Assembly (NCBI GenBank): GCA_003647675.1
Contig: QMNH01000030.1
Location: 1 to 8,970 of the forward strand
Length of the DNA stretch: 8,970 nucleotides
Source: Candidatus Falkowiibacteriota bacterium
GTDB lineage: Bacteria > Patescibacteriota > Patescibacteriia > Patescibacteriales > UBA12075
Reading direction: 5' to 3'
The first letter of the stretch is position 1, and each line of letters starts with the position of its first letter. The translations under genes and the position numbers were made by a program. Below the pieces are notes generated by a model. The model worked only from the letters and a program-made list of their open reading frames with translations, was not told the origin of the DNA and searched no databases. Below are positions 1 to 6,665 of this stretch, piece by piece.

Positions 1-276
1 AATTTTAGAATTTTCAATTTTCAATTTTCAAACAATTTTCAATTATTTAATGCTTTAATTTTCAAATAAACCATAATAATATCAGGCATAGTTGTCTACC
101 CAGGGCGTATCAAACTTAAATTAAAAAATTAATAAATTTAATCATTGTTTGAAAATTGCTTGTACTCGCTTGACGGGTGAAAATTGAAAATTTTAAAATT
201 ATATAATTTGCATAATACAAATTAATTATTAACCAATTTTGCATTTTGAATTTTGCATTTTGATTTATTATTTATT
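1..276. repeat. Gene-free AT-rich region with inverted and tandem repeats upstream of comM
   Basis: No convincing reading frame is seen. Positions 1-22 pair with 179-200 as an inverted repeat with one mismatch. Positions 22-36 (caattttcaaacaat) are a perfect 15-bp inverted repeat of 144-158. A 14-bp unit, aattttgcattttg, occurs twice in tandem at 235-248 and 249-262, just before the comM start. The arms are built from aattttc/gaaaatt words, so part of the symmetry reflects low complexity. The central stretch, about 85-115, is less AT-rich and unrecognised. Confidence 0.6.
170..199 (+). promoter_or_regulatory. Candidate promoter for comM
   Basis: TTGACG at 170-175 matches the -35 consensus at 5 of 6 bases. 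TAAAAT at 194-199 matches the -10 consensus at 5 of 6. The spacer is 18 bp. Transcription would start near 206 and leave a leader of about 70 nt before the ATG at 277. A TATAAT at 202-207 has no good -35 partner. The region is so AT-rich that chance matches are likely. Confidence 0.4.
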
Positions 277-1797
277 ATGTCTTCAAAAATATTGTCAGCC
301 GCGGTCATCGGACTGGACGCGGAAATAATTGAAGTTGAAGCTGATACAATCAACGGCCCCCTGGGGGCTTTTGTGGTTGTCGGCCTGCCTGACGCGGCCG
401 TTTCCGAATCAAGGGAACGGGTGCGCAGCGCGATTAAAAATACCGGCTTTACTTTTCCAAAAAGAAAAGTGCTGGTTAATCTGGCGCCAGCTGATTTAAA
501 AAAATATGGACCCAGCTACGACCTGCCAATCGCGGTCAGCCTCATGCTTACCATGGGCGTTTTTGATTTGGACGAAGATCCGGACAAAATGCTTTTTGTG
601 GGGGAGCTGGCGCTTAGCGGCGATGTGCGGCCGATAAACGGCATACTGCCAATCGCGGTTAAAGCTTTGAAAAAAAATATTAAAACGATTTTTGTTCCTT
701 TTGAAAACGCGCCCGAAGCTAAACTAATCGGAGAAATTGAAGTTATACCGGTAAAAAATTTAAAAGAGCTTATAAGCCATTTAAAAAATAAAGAGCCGAT
801 AAACCCGGCACCATATAAAAATTTTAATTTTTCCAACACAAAAATACTGTCAGATATGGCTCACATAAAAGGCCAGGAACATGTTAAGCGGGCCATGGAA
901 ATATCCGCGGCCGGCGCCCACAATATGATGATGAGCGGCCCGCCCGGATCCGGCAAAACCTTAATTGCCCGCACTATGCCTTCAATTCTGCCGGATTTAA
1001 CCCTGAAAGAAGCGCTGGAAATTACAAAAATATACAGCGTGGCCGGAGAGCTTAATTCCGGCGCGTCCCTAATTACTTCTCGCCCCTACCGCTCGCCCCA
1101 CCATACCGCCTCTGGAGTGGCTTTGGTCGGCGGCGGCGCCTGGCCCCGCCCGGGAGAAATTTCCCTGGCCCATCGCGGGGTTTTATTTTTGGATGAATTT
1201 GCCGAATTTCCCCGCCCGGTACTGGAAAACCTGCGCCAGCCCCTGGAAGACGGCGTAATCCATGTCAGCCGCGCGGCCGGCAATTTAAGCTTTCCGGCGA
1301 AATTCATCCTGCTGGCCGCCATGAACCCCTGCCCTTGCGGCTTTTCCGGCGACCGGGAAAAAAATTGCGTTTGCTCGCCGGCACAAATTATCAATTACAA
1401 AAAAAGAATATCAGGCCCGATCTTGGATCGCATTGATCTTCATATTGAGGTCCCAAGAGTAAATTTTGACAAACTATCTTCAGCCTCGGACGGAGAAAAA
1501 TCAGCCGGCATAAAAAAAAGAGTGCAAAGCGCCCGTAAAATTCAAGCGCGCCGGCTTGAAAATACTCCCTATATTACAAATTCCGAGATGAGCTCTGAGG
1601 CAGTAAAAACCTTTTGCGCGGTTGACGATATTTGCAAACAAATTCTTAAAAACGCAGTCCAACAAATGCATTTATCAGCTCGCGCTTATTTTCGCATCCT
1701 TAAATTAGCCCGTACCATTGCCGATTTAAATGAAAACGAAACTATCAAATCTTCCCATATTGCCGAAGCTCTGCAATATAGGCCAAAACTGGAATAA
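277..1797 (+). CDS. comM: YifB/ComM family Mg-chelatase-like AAA+ ATPase
   Basis: This 506-residue protein is full length for the ComM/YifB family. ComM has been characterised as a hexameric helicase that promotes branch migration during natural transformation, extending the RecA-made heteroduplex. The N-terminal ChlI-type domain, resembling the Lon protease fold, begins near SAAVIGLDAEIIEVE. The AAA+ domain starts near residue 195, with Walker A GPPGSGKT at 221-228 and Walker B VLFLDE at 302-307. NPCPCG at 350-355 is followed by C364 and C366, giving the four-cysteine cluster usual in this family. The segment GPILDRIDLHIEVP and a C-terminal Mg_chelatase_C domain containing SARAYF (467-472) complete it. 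An in-frame TTG at 253 would add eight residues, but homology begins at the ATG at 277, so I chose that. No Shine-Dalgarno sequence is visible. The coding sequence is richer in GC than its neighbours. Confidence 0.95.
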   Translation: MSSKILSAAVIGLDAEIIEVEADTINGPLGAFVVVGLPDAAVSESRERVRSAIKNTGFTFPKRKVLVNLAPADLKKYGPSYDLPIAVSLMLTMGVFDLDEDPDKMLFVGELALSGDVRPINGILPIAVKALKKNIKTIFVPFENAPEAKLIGEIEVIPVKNLKELISHLKNKEPINPAPYKNFNFSNTKILSDMAHIKGQEHVKRAMEISAAGAHNMMMSGPPGSGKTLIARTMPSILPDLTLKEALEITKIYSVAGELNSGASLITSRPYRSPHHTASGVALVGGGAWPRPGEISLAHRGVLFLDEFAEFPRPVLENLRQPLEDGVIHVSRAAGNLSFPAKFILLAAMNPCPCGFSGDREKNCVCSPAQIINYKKRISGPILDRIDLHIEVPRVNFDKLSSASDGEKSAGIKKRVQSARKIQARRLENTPYITNSEMSSEAVKTFCAVDDICKQILKNAVQQMHLSARAYFRILKLARTIADLNENETIKSSHIAEALQYRPKLE

Positions 1798-1837
1798 TTT
1801 TTTACTCACGCGCCGGCTTTTATCTATCAAGCTTTTA

Positions 1838-1846
1838 TGTTATAAT
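1838..1846 (+). promoter_or_regulatory. Extended -10 promoter candidate for the solute-binding protein gene
   Basis: TG-T-TATAAT at 1838-1846 is a perfect -10 hexamer with the TGn extension, 51 bp before the start codon at 1898. There is no good -35 at 17 bp (ttttat). A second TATAAT lies at 1868-1873 without the extension. The extended form can work with a poor -35. Confidence 0.45.
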
Positions 1847-1897
1847 TTAAAATATAAAAGAGAATAATATAATAGTTTTCATCTTAAAATTCCGTTT

Positions 1898-3328
1898 ATG
1901 AAAAATAAATTATTTTTCGTTATAATAATAATATTTGTTTTGATTTTTTCGATATTTGCCTATGTCTTTATTACCGGCAAAGGACAAAAAAATTACATGG
2001 ACAGTGAAACTCAAGATAAAATGCGCAAAATTACGCTTAACTATTGGCGGGTCTGGGACGATTCGGATGATTTTAAAGAAATAATAGACAAATACCAACG
2101 GCTTCACCCTAATATAAAAATTGAGTATAGAAAACTGCGCTACGATGAATATGAAAATGAACTTTTGGAAGCTTTTGCCACTGATCGCGGGCCTGACATT
2201 CTTTCAATCCATAATACCTGGACCAAAAGCTATCAGGAGCGGGGATTGCTAGAGCCTATGCCAGCTGAAATTACCATGGTTTTTCCCCAAATAAAAGGAA
2301 ATTTAAAAAAAGAGGTTGTATACAATAAACAAACCACAAAAAGCCTTTCCCTTAACACAATAAAAAACGGCTTTGCCGATGTCGTGTATCAAGACGCGGT
2401 TATTGATACAAAGGATGATGAGGCTGAAACCGTAAAAAAAGAAGTCTACGGACTGCCGTTGTCCATAGACACGCTCGTGCTTTATTACAACAAAGATTTA
2501 TTTAATAACGCCGGAATTTCCAATCCGCCGGTTTACTGGGACAAAGAATTCCAGCAAGACGTAAAAAAACTGACCAAGCAAAATAATAAAGGCCAAATCG
2601 TCCAATCCGGAACAGCCTTGGGCGGAAGCGGCAATATTGAACGTTCAACGGATATATTATCGATTTTAATGATGCAAAACGGCACGGTTATGATGGAAGA
2701 CAACCACGTAAAATTCCACCAAAATCCGGAATCTGCCAATAACAAAAGTTATAATCCCGGTTTAGACGCCTTAAGATTTTATACTGACTTTTCAAACCCG
2801 GCCAAAGAAGTCTATAGCTGGAACAATTCACTGGAAAATTCCTTGGAATTATTTATTCAGGGAAAACTGGCCATGATGTTCGGCTATTCATATATGCTGG
2901 AACAAATCCAGGCCCGGGCTCCTAAATTAAACTTTTCCATTACCGGCCTGCCGCAGATTGAAGGCAATCCGCAAAGAAATTTTGCCAACTATTGGGTGGA
3001 AGCTGTTTCCAGAAAATCCGAAGCTCCGGAAGAAGCCTGGGATTTTATTCAATTTATGATAAAAAAAGACCAGGTAAGATCTTATCTTGAAAAAACAAAA
3101 AAACCGACCGCGCTTCGCTCCCTGGTTGATGAACAAATCGAAGATGAAGATGTCAGCGTATTTGCCCAGCAGGTATTAACCGCGGAAAGCTGGTACCAGG
3201 GCCATGATTCAAGCGCGGCCGAAGCAATTATTAAAGAAATGGTAGATGATGCCATTCAGGGGCAAAATACCCTGGAAAACATTATTTCACTGGCCGCGAA
3301 AAAAGTAGAACAAACTATAAACAAATAG
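1898..3328 (+). CDS. Membrane-anchored extracellular solute-binding protein, family 1
   Basis: This 476-residue protein resembles the MalE/UgpB class of ABC importer binding proteins, which capture sugars or similar solutes outside the membrane. One hydrophobic segment at about 5-26 follows a basic N-terminus and should act as an uncleaved anchor. The protein has no cysteine at all, so it cannot be a lipoprotein, the usual anchoring in cells without an outer membrane. Family features include ITLNYWRVWDD (45-55), the GPDI segment (98-101), YGLPLSIDTLVLYYNKDLF (184-202) and FIQGKLAMMFGYS (319-331). The C-terminal helix resembles the usual end of the family. No permease or ATPase gene lies within the window, so partner and ligand are unknown. 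The spacing to comM (100 bp, with its own promoter candidate) suggests a separate transcript. No Shine-Dalgarno sequence is seen. Confidence 0.85.
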   Translation: MKNKLFFVIIIIFVLIFSIFAYVFITGKGQKNYMDSETQDKMRKITLNYWRVWDDSDDFKEIIDKYQRLHPNIKIEYRKLRYDEYENELLEAFATDRGPDILSIHNTWTKSYQERGLLEPMPAEITMVFPQIKGNLKKEVVYNKQTTKSLSLNTIKNGFADVVYQDAVIDTKDDEAETVKKEVYGLPLSIDTLVLYYNKDLFNNAGISNPPVYWDKEFQQDVKKLTKQNNKGQIVQSGTALGGSGNIERSTDILSILMMQNGTVMMEDNHVKFHQNPESANNKSYNPGLDALRFYTDFSNPAKEVYSWNNSLENSLELFIQGKLAMMFGYSYMLEQIQARAPKLNFSITGLPQIEGNPQRNFANYWVEAVSRKSEAPEEAWDFIQFMIKKDQVRSYLEKTKKPTALRSLVDEQIEDEDVSVFAQQVLTAESWYQGHDSSAAEAIIKEMVDDAIQGQNTLENIISLAAKKVEQTINK

Positions 3329-3334
3329 TTATTC

Positions 3335-3383
3335 GCTCCGCGAGGGAGCCTCTATCCCGAAGATTCGGGATTAAAATTTTTTT
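3335..3383 (+). terminator. Two stacked hairpins with T-run after the solute-binding protein gene
   Basis: A small hairpin (gctcc 3335-3339 / ggagc 3345-3349) is followed by a perfect 7-bp stem, atcccga 3354-3360 / tcgggat 3365-3371, with loop agat. Seven Ts lie at 3377-3383, separated from the stem by taaaa. This resembles an intrinsic terminator with a displaced T-run. The pilin start codon is only 10 nt further, leaving no room for a promoter between them. If it terminates, it must be leaky and would reduce rather than block pilin expression. Confidence 0.5.
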
Positions 3384-3392
3384 ACTAAAACA

Positions 3393-3809
3393 ATGATACA
3401 AAAAAAATATTTAAAATACATTATCTTGTCAGCCTTACTATGCTTTTTTATTTTTGCTTCAGTTAATCTTGTTATGGCTCAGGATACTTTGTTAAGCGAT
3501 GAAAAAACCGAATGCATAAAAGACGGCAGCTGCAGTATAAATGACATGAGCAATGTTATATTGCGAGTCAGTGAAATTATTTTAGGGGTTGTCGGCTCTT
3601 TGGCTTTGCTGGCATTTGTAGTTGGCGGGATTTTGCTTTTGGTATCCGGCGGCAACAAAAACTTAATTGACCGGGGCAAAGCTACCCTGCTCGGAGCAGT
3701 AATCGGCTTAGCCATAGTTTTTTTAAGCTACACGATTATCGGCCTAGTATTTACAAGCATGGGAATCGAAAATGCACACTGGTATGAATCAACTTGGTTT
3801 AATAAATAA
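3393..3809 (+). CDS. TrbC/VirB2-like (T4SS pilin family) small membrane protein
   Basis: This 138-residue protein has the layout of the VirB2/TrbC pilin-like proteins that are common, and mostly uncharacterised, in Patescibacteria. An N-terminal signal peptide (about 1-29, probable cleavage after VMA) is followed by a short extracytoplasmic stretch with two cysteines (C41, C47) that could form a disulfide. Two hydrophobic helices follow (about 61-86 and 98-120), joined by the polar turn SGGNKNLIDRGKA. The GGN motif, then a basic turn, then a glycine-rich second helix (GAVIGLAIVFLSYTIIG) is the family signature. There are no VirB4, VirB6 or coupling-protein genes nearby, so a secretion role cannot be inferred from context. 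It follows the solute-binding protein gene by 64 bp and probably depends on read-through. There is no Shine-Dalgarno sequence. Confidence 0.72.
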   Translation: MIQKKYLKYIILSALLCFFIFASVNLVMAQDTLLSDEKTECIKDGSCSINDMSNVILRVSEIILGVVGSLALLAFVVGGILLLVSGGNKNLIDRGKATLLGAVIGLAIVFLSYTIIGLVFTSMGIENAHWYESTWFNK

Positions 3810-3855
3810 CACACCCTACGCTTTCAATTTAATCACCCGAAAAATTTTCAATAGG

Positions 3856-3878
3856 CGCATAACGTTACTCGTTATGCG
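3856..3878 (+). repeat. Perfect 9-bp hairpin with partial repeat upstream of the RodZ-like gene
   Basis: cgcataacg (3856-3864) and cgttatgcg (3870-3878) form a perfect stem with loop ttact. The word gttatgcgtt is followed by a second ttatgcgtt, so the 3' arm is partly duplicated. There is no T-run, which argues against a standard terminator. It ends 19 bp before the ATG at 3898 and could be an RNA hairpin, an operator or a dispersed repeat. Confidence 0.5.
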
Positions 3879-3897
3879 TTATGCGTTAAAATAATTT

Positions 3898-4572
3898 ATG
3901 GCAATTTTTTCTACCAGCAAAATAATCGCGGAAAATGAAGCGATTGCCGATATACTCAAAAAAGAAAGAAAAATAAAAAAATTAAACTTAAGGGACACGG
4001 CCGTTAAACTGGGAATTAATTATCGTTATCTTGAAGCTATAGAAAAAGGAGACTTTAACGCGCTCCCCAAAGGTTTATACGGAAAAAATTATCTTCGGGA
4101 ATACGCCCAATTTCTAAATCTTGACGCCAATAAAATCTTAGAATTTTATGAAAAAGAAAATCCCGACACTTCGCCGGACAAGCAAAAAAATCTATTCTCC
4201 CAAAAAATACCTAGTGCGCTTTATTTCTTAACTGTTCCCAAATTAATAAAAAACTTTATTATAGTCCTGGTTATTCTGGTCTGTGTTGGTTATTTGGGCT
4301 ATTACCTAAATAATATCATAACCCCGCCGGAAGTAACGATTTTAAACCCGGTTAGCGATTTAATTATAAGTGAAAACCATATATCTATTGCCGGGAAAGC
4401 CGAGCCGGAGACCGAAATTACAATAAACGGCGAAGTGGTATTGATAAATTCCGAAGGGCTTTTTGAAAAGGATATAAATTTAAAAACCGGCGTTAATATT
4501 ATTTCCATTGTCGGACAAAAAAAATACAGCCGAAAAAACAAAATAACCAGACAAATATTGGTAAAAGAATAA
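3898..4572 (+). CDS. RodZ-like helix-turn-helix membrane protein
   Basis: This 224-residue protein has a cytoplasmic helix-turn-helix domain of the HTH_25/RodZ type at about 16-77 (LKKERKIKKLNLRDTAVKLG, then YRYLEAIEKGDF and LPKGLYGKNYLREYAQFL). A lysine-rich linker leads to one transmembrane helix at about 118-138 (FIIVLVILVCVGYLGYYL). The outer C-terminal domain at 143-224 begins PPEVTILNPVSDLII and resembles an Ig-like/glucodextranase-B fold, matching extracellular domains of other RodZ-like proteins. RodZ links the MreB cytoskeleton to cell-wall synthesis in rod-shaped bacteria; no mreB or mrd genes are in the window, so a role in cell shape is only inferred. The ATG at 3898 is the first possible start and no Shine-Dalgarno sequence precedes it. 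Orthology to true RodZ is uncertain, so no symbol is given. Confidence 0.8.
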   Translation: MAIFSTSKIIAENEAIADILKKERKIKKLNLRDTAVKLGINYRYLEAIEKGDFNALPKGLYGKNYLREYAQFLNLDANKILEFYEKENPDTSPDKQKNLFSQKIPSALYFLTVPKLIKNFIIVLVILVCVGYLGYYLNNIITPPEVTILNPVSDLIISENHISIAGKAEPETEITINGEVVLINSEGLFEKDINLKTGVNIISIVGQKKYSRKNKITRQILVKE

Positions 4573-4762
4573 CTCGATAGTAGATTACAGTATAAATATT
4601 TTAAAAAATTATTTTTATTAAAAAAGTATAATTCTGCCCGCCCTGAAGTAAAACAGTAAATAGTAATAAGTAAGTAATCTATTTATAAAACTAGTTCACT
4701 AATTACTGTTTACTATTTACTTATTGCCCTAAATAATATAAAATAATTCAAGGAGGTCAATA
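4573..4762 (+). promoter_or_regulatory. AT-rich upstream region of recA with a 12-bp inverted repeat
   Basis: agtaaatagtaa (4655-4666) has a perfect inverted copy, ttactatttact, at 4710-4721, with about 43 bp between. Two -10 candidates are present: TATAAT at 4627-4632 (weak -35) and TAAAAT at 4739-4744 with TTTACT at 4716-4721 and a 17-bp spacer. I see no E. coli-type (CTGT-N8-ACAG) or Bacillus-type (CGAAC-N4-GTTCG) LexA box, so SOS control is not supported. The gtaaat/agtaat words are low in complexity. Confidence 0.4.
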
Positions 4763-4789
4763 ATGCCTCTTTTATTATTAATATACTAA
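4763..4789 (+). CDS. Candidate 8-codon leader ORF (MPLLLLIY) upstream of recA
   Basis: ATG at 4763 is preceded by AAGGAGGT (4750-4757), a full anti-16S match at near-ideal spacing. The ORF reads MPLLLLIY and stops with TAA at 4787-4789, only four bases before the recA ATG at 4794. The two frames differ, and an in-frame stop at 4779 prevents recA from starting upstream, so this Shine-Dalgarno sequence cannot serve a longer recA directly: it lies about 36 nt from the recA start. The arrangement suggests translational coupling, in which ribosomes load on the leader, terminate and re-initiate at recA. Four consecutive leucine codons, three of them TTA, could make it sensitive to charged-tRNA supply, but no attenuator hairpin is evident. 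This is inferred from spacing alone; there is no homology support. Confidence 0.5.
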   Translation: MPLLLLIY

Positions 4790-4793
4790 AAAT

Positions 4794-5813
4794 ATGACAA
4801 AAGATAAAAAAGAAATTGACGATAAAAATTCGGCCGCCATAAGCGCTATGGAGCAGATAAGAGAAAAATTCGGAGAAGGCTCTATTATGAAATTCGGCGA
4901 CGCTATTAAATCCGATGTTGACGCCGTACCTACCGGCTGCCTGTCCTTGGACATAGCTCTGGGAATCGGCGGCGTTCCCCGGGGCAGAATCATTGAAATT
5001 TTCGGACCAGAAGCTTCAGGCAAAACCACTCTGGCTCAGCATATAGTAGCCGAAGTCCAAAAACTGGGCGGGATAGCCGCTTTTATTGACGCAGAACACG
5101 CGCTTGACCCTGATTACGCGGCCAAAATAGGCGTTAACATAAAAGAAATGCTGATTTCCCAGCCCGATACCGGCGAACAGGCTCTGGAAATATTGGAAAC
5201 TTTAGTGCGCTCCAACGCGGTTGACGTGGTAGTGATTGATTCGGTGGCCGCTTTAGTGCCGCGAAAAGAAATTGAAGGCGAAATGGGCGATTCACATATG
5301 GGTCTGCAGGCCAGGCTAATGAGCCAGGCTCTCAGAAAACTGACCGGAATCGTTTCAAAAACCAAAACTGTGGTTATTTTTATCAACCAAATCAGGCATA
5401 AAATCGGCGTCTTTTTCGGCAATCCGGAAGTTACTACCGGCGGTAATGCTTTAAAATTTTATTCTTCTGTCAGAATTGAGGTCAGACGCTCTGCGCAAAT
5501 AAAACAAGCGGATAAAATAATCGGCAACCGGGTTAAAACCAAAGTGGTAAAGAATAAAGTGGCGGCTCCGTTTAGGACCTGTGAATTTGATATTATGTAT
5601 AACGAAGGAATTTCCATAGCCGGCGATCTTTTGGATACCGGCGTAGTCTATAATGTAATTAACAAATCCGGCAATTCTTATTCTTTCGGCGAAATAAAAC
5701 TGGGCGTTGGCCGCGAAAACGCCAAGCGCTTCCTGCGAACCGATAAAAAATTAATGAAAGAAATCAGAAAAAAAATATTATCAGAAATTAAAGCCAAAGA
5801 AATAGAAGATTAA
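4794..5813 (+). CDS. recA: Recombinase RecA
   Basis: RecA is the ATP-dependent strand-exchange protein of homologous recombination and repair. The 339-residue protein is complete. Walker A GPEASGKT is at 71-78, the catalytic glutamate is E101 in [11 protein letters not shown], and Walker B is VVVIDS (145-150). DNA-binding loop L1 lies in the region [12 protein letters not shown] (159-170). Loop L2 is marked by [19 protein letters not shown] (205-223). The segment [17 protein letters not shown] (258-274) is the conserved C-terminal core. The C-terminal tail is short and ends KAKEIED, less acidic than in E. coli. The start at 4794 is fixed by the family N-terminus and by an in-frame stop at 4779. 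Translation probably depends on the leader ORF just upstream. A terminator follows at 5872-5905. No recX is adjacent. Confidence 0.99.
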   Translation: MTKDKKEIDDKNSAAISAMEQIREKFGEGSIMKFGDAIKSDVDAVPTGCLSLDIALGIGGVPRGRIIEIFGPEASGKTTLAQHIVAEVQKLGGIAAFIDAEHALDPDYAAKIGVNIKEMLISQPDTGEQALEILETLVRSNAVDVVVIDSVAALVPRKEIEGEMGDSHMGLQARLMSQALRKLTGIVSKTKTVVIFINQIRHKIGVFFGNPEVTTGGNALKFYSSVRIEVRRSAQIKQADKIIGNRVKTKVVKNKVAAPFRTCEFDIMYNEGISIAGDLLDTGVVYNVINKSGNSYSFGEIKLGVGRENAKRFLRTDKKLMKEIRKKILSEIKAKEIED

Positions 5814-5871
5814 TCTCAATTAATAATTAAGAATTAAAAATTAACAATTTTAAATATCAAATATTTTTTAA

Positions 5872-5905
5872 AAACCTGTTTATGTATCTATAAACTGGTT
5901 TTTTT
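5872..5905 (+). terminator. Intrinsic terminator of recA
   Basis: aaacctgtttat (5872-5883) pairs with ataaactggttt (5890-5901) with one internal T/T mismatch and loop gtatct. A run of seven Ts at 5899-5905 overlaps the stem end. The hairpin lies about 60 bp after the recA stop codon. The T-run favours the plus strand. Confidence 0.8.
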
Positions 5906-5942
5906 GTTTATAAACTTTAAATTTAACTATTAAAACGTGATT

Positions 5943-5978
5943 AAAAAAATAAAATTCAGTCTTTATAGACTGAATTTT
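5943..5978 (-). terminator. Intrinsic terminator of efp (minus strand)
   Basis: aaaattcagtct (5951-5962) and agactgaatttt (5967-5978) form a perfect 12-bp stem with loop ttat. Seven As at 5943-5949 give a seven-T run directly after the stem on the minus strand, after the efp stop codon. On the plus strand only four Ts and then acta follow. It would end the rpsF-ssb-rpsR-efp transcripts. Confidence 0.82.
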
Positions 5979-6016
5979 ACTATACAAAATTATTAATTAT
6001 TAATTTTTAATTGAGA

Positions 6017-6574
6017 CTACGCTCTTTCCGCGTATTCTTCCTTCTCAATATTAACCATAATTTCATCGCCCTCATTAATAAACAAGGGCGCGTTTATTTC
6101 GGCACCGGTTTCTATTTTTATCCGCTTAGTAACATTGCCGGCACTATTGCCTTTTATTCCCGGCGGCGCCTCAACAACCCTAAATTTCATCTTTACGGGC
6201 AAATCTATAGCTACCGGCTTATCTCTAAAATACAAAACATCAACATCGGTGTTGTCGCGTAAAAATTTTTTCTTTTCACCAATTACTTCCAGGGAAATTG
6301 TAAATTGCTCATAGTTTTCATTATCCATAAAATTAGCGTTGTCTTCATCCTTGTACATAAAATTCGCTTTTTTCTTTTCTACGCCAGCTTCTTCGGCTTT
6401 GTCATTGCCCTGAAAAGTCTTGTCTAAAACCGCGGAAGTAACTAAATTTTTCAATTTTACTTTTAAAACAGCCCCACCCCGCCCCATCTTATGATGATCG
6501 GTTTTTAATACTATGTAAGGCTCGCCGTTTACGGCAATAACCTTGCCGATTTTAATTTCACTAATACTCAACAT
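6017..6574 (-). CDS. efp: Translation elongation factor P, with arginine at the tip of domain I
   Basis: EF-P binds between the P and E sites of stalled ribosomes and speeds peptide-bond formation at polyproline stretches. The 185-residue protein has the usual three-domain layout. KOW-like domain I (1-65) contains MGRGGAVLKVKLKNL, the OB domain follows, and the C-terminal signature includes GNVTKRIKIETGAEINAPLF (146-165) and EGDEIMVNI. The residue at the tip of the beta3-beta4 loop, lysine in EpmA-type EF-P (PGKG), is arginine here (R32). Arginine at this place is rhamnosylated by EarP in some proteobacteria; no earP is in the window. I chose the ATG at 6574, where homology starts. An ATG at 6601 would add nine residues encoded by an intergenic repeat. 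There is no Shine-Dalgarno sequence. efp is probably read through from rpsR and ends at the terminator near 5943-5978. Confidence 0.97.
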   Translation of the reverse strand: MLSISEIKIGKVIAVNGEPYIVLKTDHHKMGRGGAVLKVKLKNLVTSAVLDKTFQGNDKAEEAGVEKKKANFMYKDEDNANFMDNENYEQFTISLEVIGEKKKFLRDNTDVDVLYFRDKPVAIDLPVKMKFRVVEAPPGIKGNSAGNVTKRIKIETGAEINAPLFINEGDEIMVNIEKEEYAERA

Positions 6575-6578
6575 AATG

Positions 6579-6662
6579 TTATTCGCTTCGCGAACCCACA
6601 CTATCTACGCTTCGCGAGACCTGGCGAAGCCTAGGCAAATGTGGGACATTTGAATATAAATA
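6579..6662. repeat. Intergenic palindromic element A (rpsR-efp spacer)
   Basis: The element starts with ttattcgcttc, has tcgcgaaccc at 6588-6597 and ends with gggacatttgaatataaata (6643-6662). Nested stems are seen: cccaca 6595-6600 with tgtggg 6640-6645, and inside it gcttcgc with gcgaagc around gagacctg. The core at 6601-6639 is nearly identical to a core in the ssb-rpsR spacer. Both ends recur in the ssb-rpsF spacer. It fills most of the 134-bp gap between efp and rpsR. There is no coding potential. Confidence 0.65.
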
Positions 6663-6665
6663 ATG

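Larger units (their letters stand above)
5814..6016. other. Convergent recA/efp spacer with mirrored ends
   Basis: The spacer begins with tctcaattaa (5814-5823) directly after the recA stop codon. It ends with the exact inverted copy ttaattgaga (6007-6016) directly before the efp stop codon. The inner flanks continue with similar but gapped AT-rich sequence (attaaaaatt-type words). Two intrinsic terminators, one per direction, lie inside and are listed separately. No gene is visible. Confidence 0.6.

Noticed and set aside
253..276. TTG start giving eight more residues for ComM
   Set aside because: The extra codons lie in a tandem tttgcatttt repeat, and the family N-terminus starts at the ATG at 277.
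1086..1394. Long minus-strand open frame inside comM
   Set aside because: It is an antisense shadow of a strongly conserved coding sequence, with no recognisable protein features.
4651..4721. SOS (LexA) box upstream of recA
   Set aside because: Only gtaaat-type dyads are present; neither the E. coli nor the Bacillus LexA consensus is found.
6011..6262. Plus-strand open frame across the efp 3' end
   Set aside because: It is antisense to efp and begins in the terminator spacer; its translation shows no domain.
6575..6601. Nine-residue N-terminal extension of EF-P from an ATG at 6601
   Set aside because: The extra codons come from the ttattcgc repeat element; EF-P homology begins at MLSISEIKIGKVI (6574).
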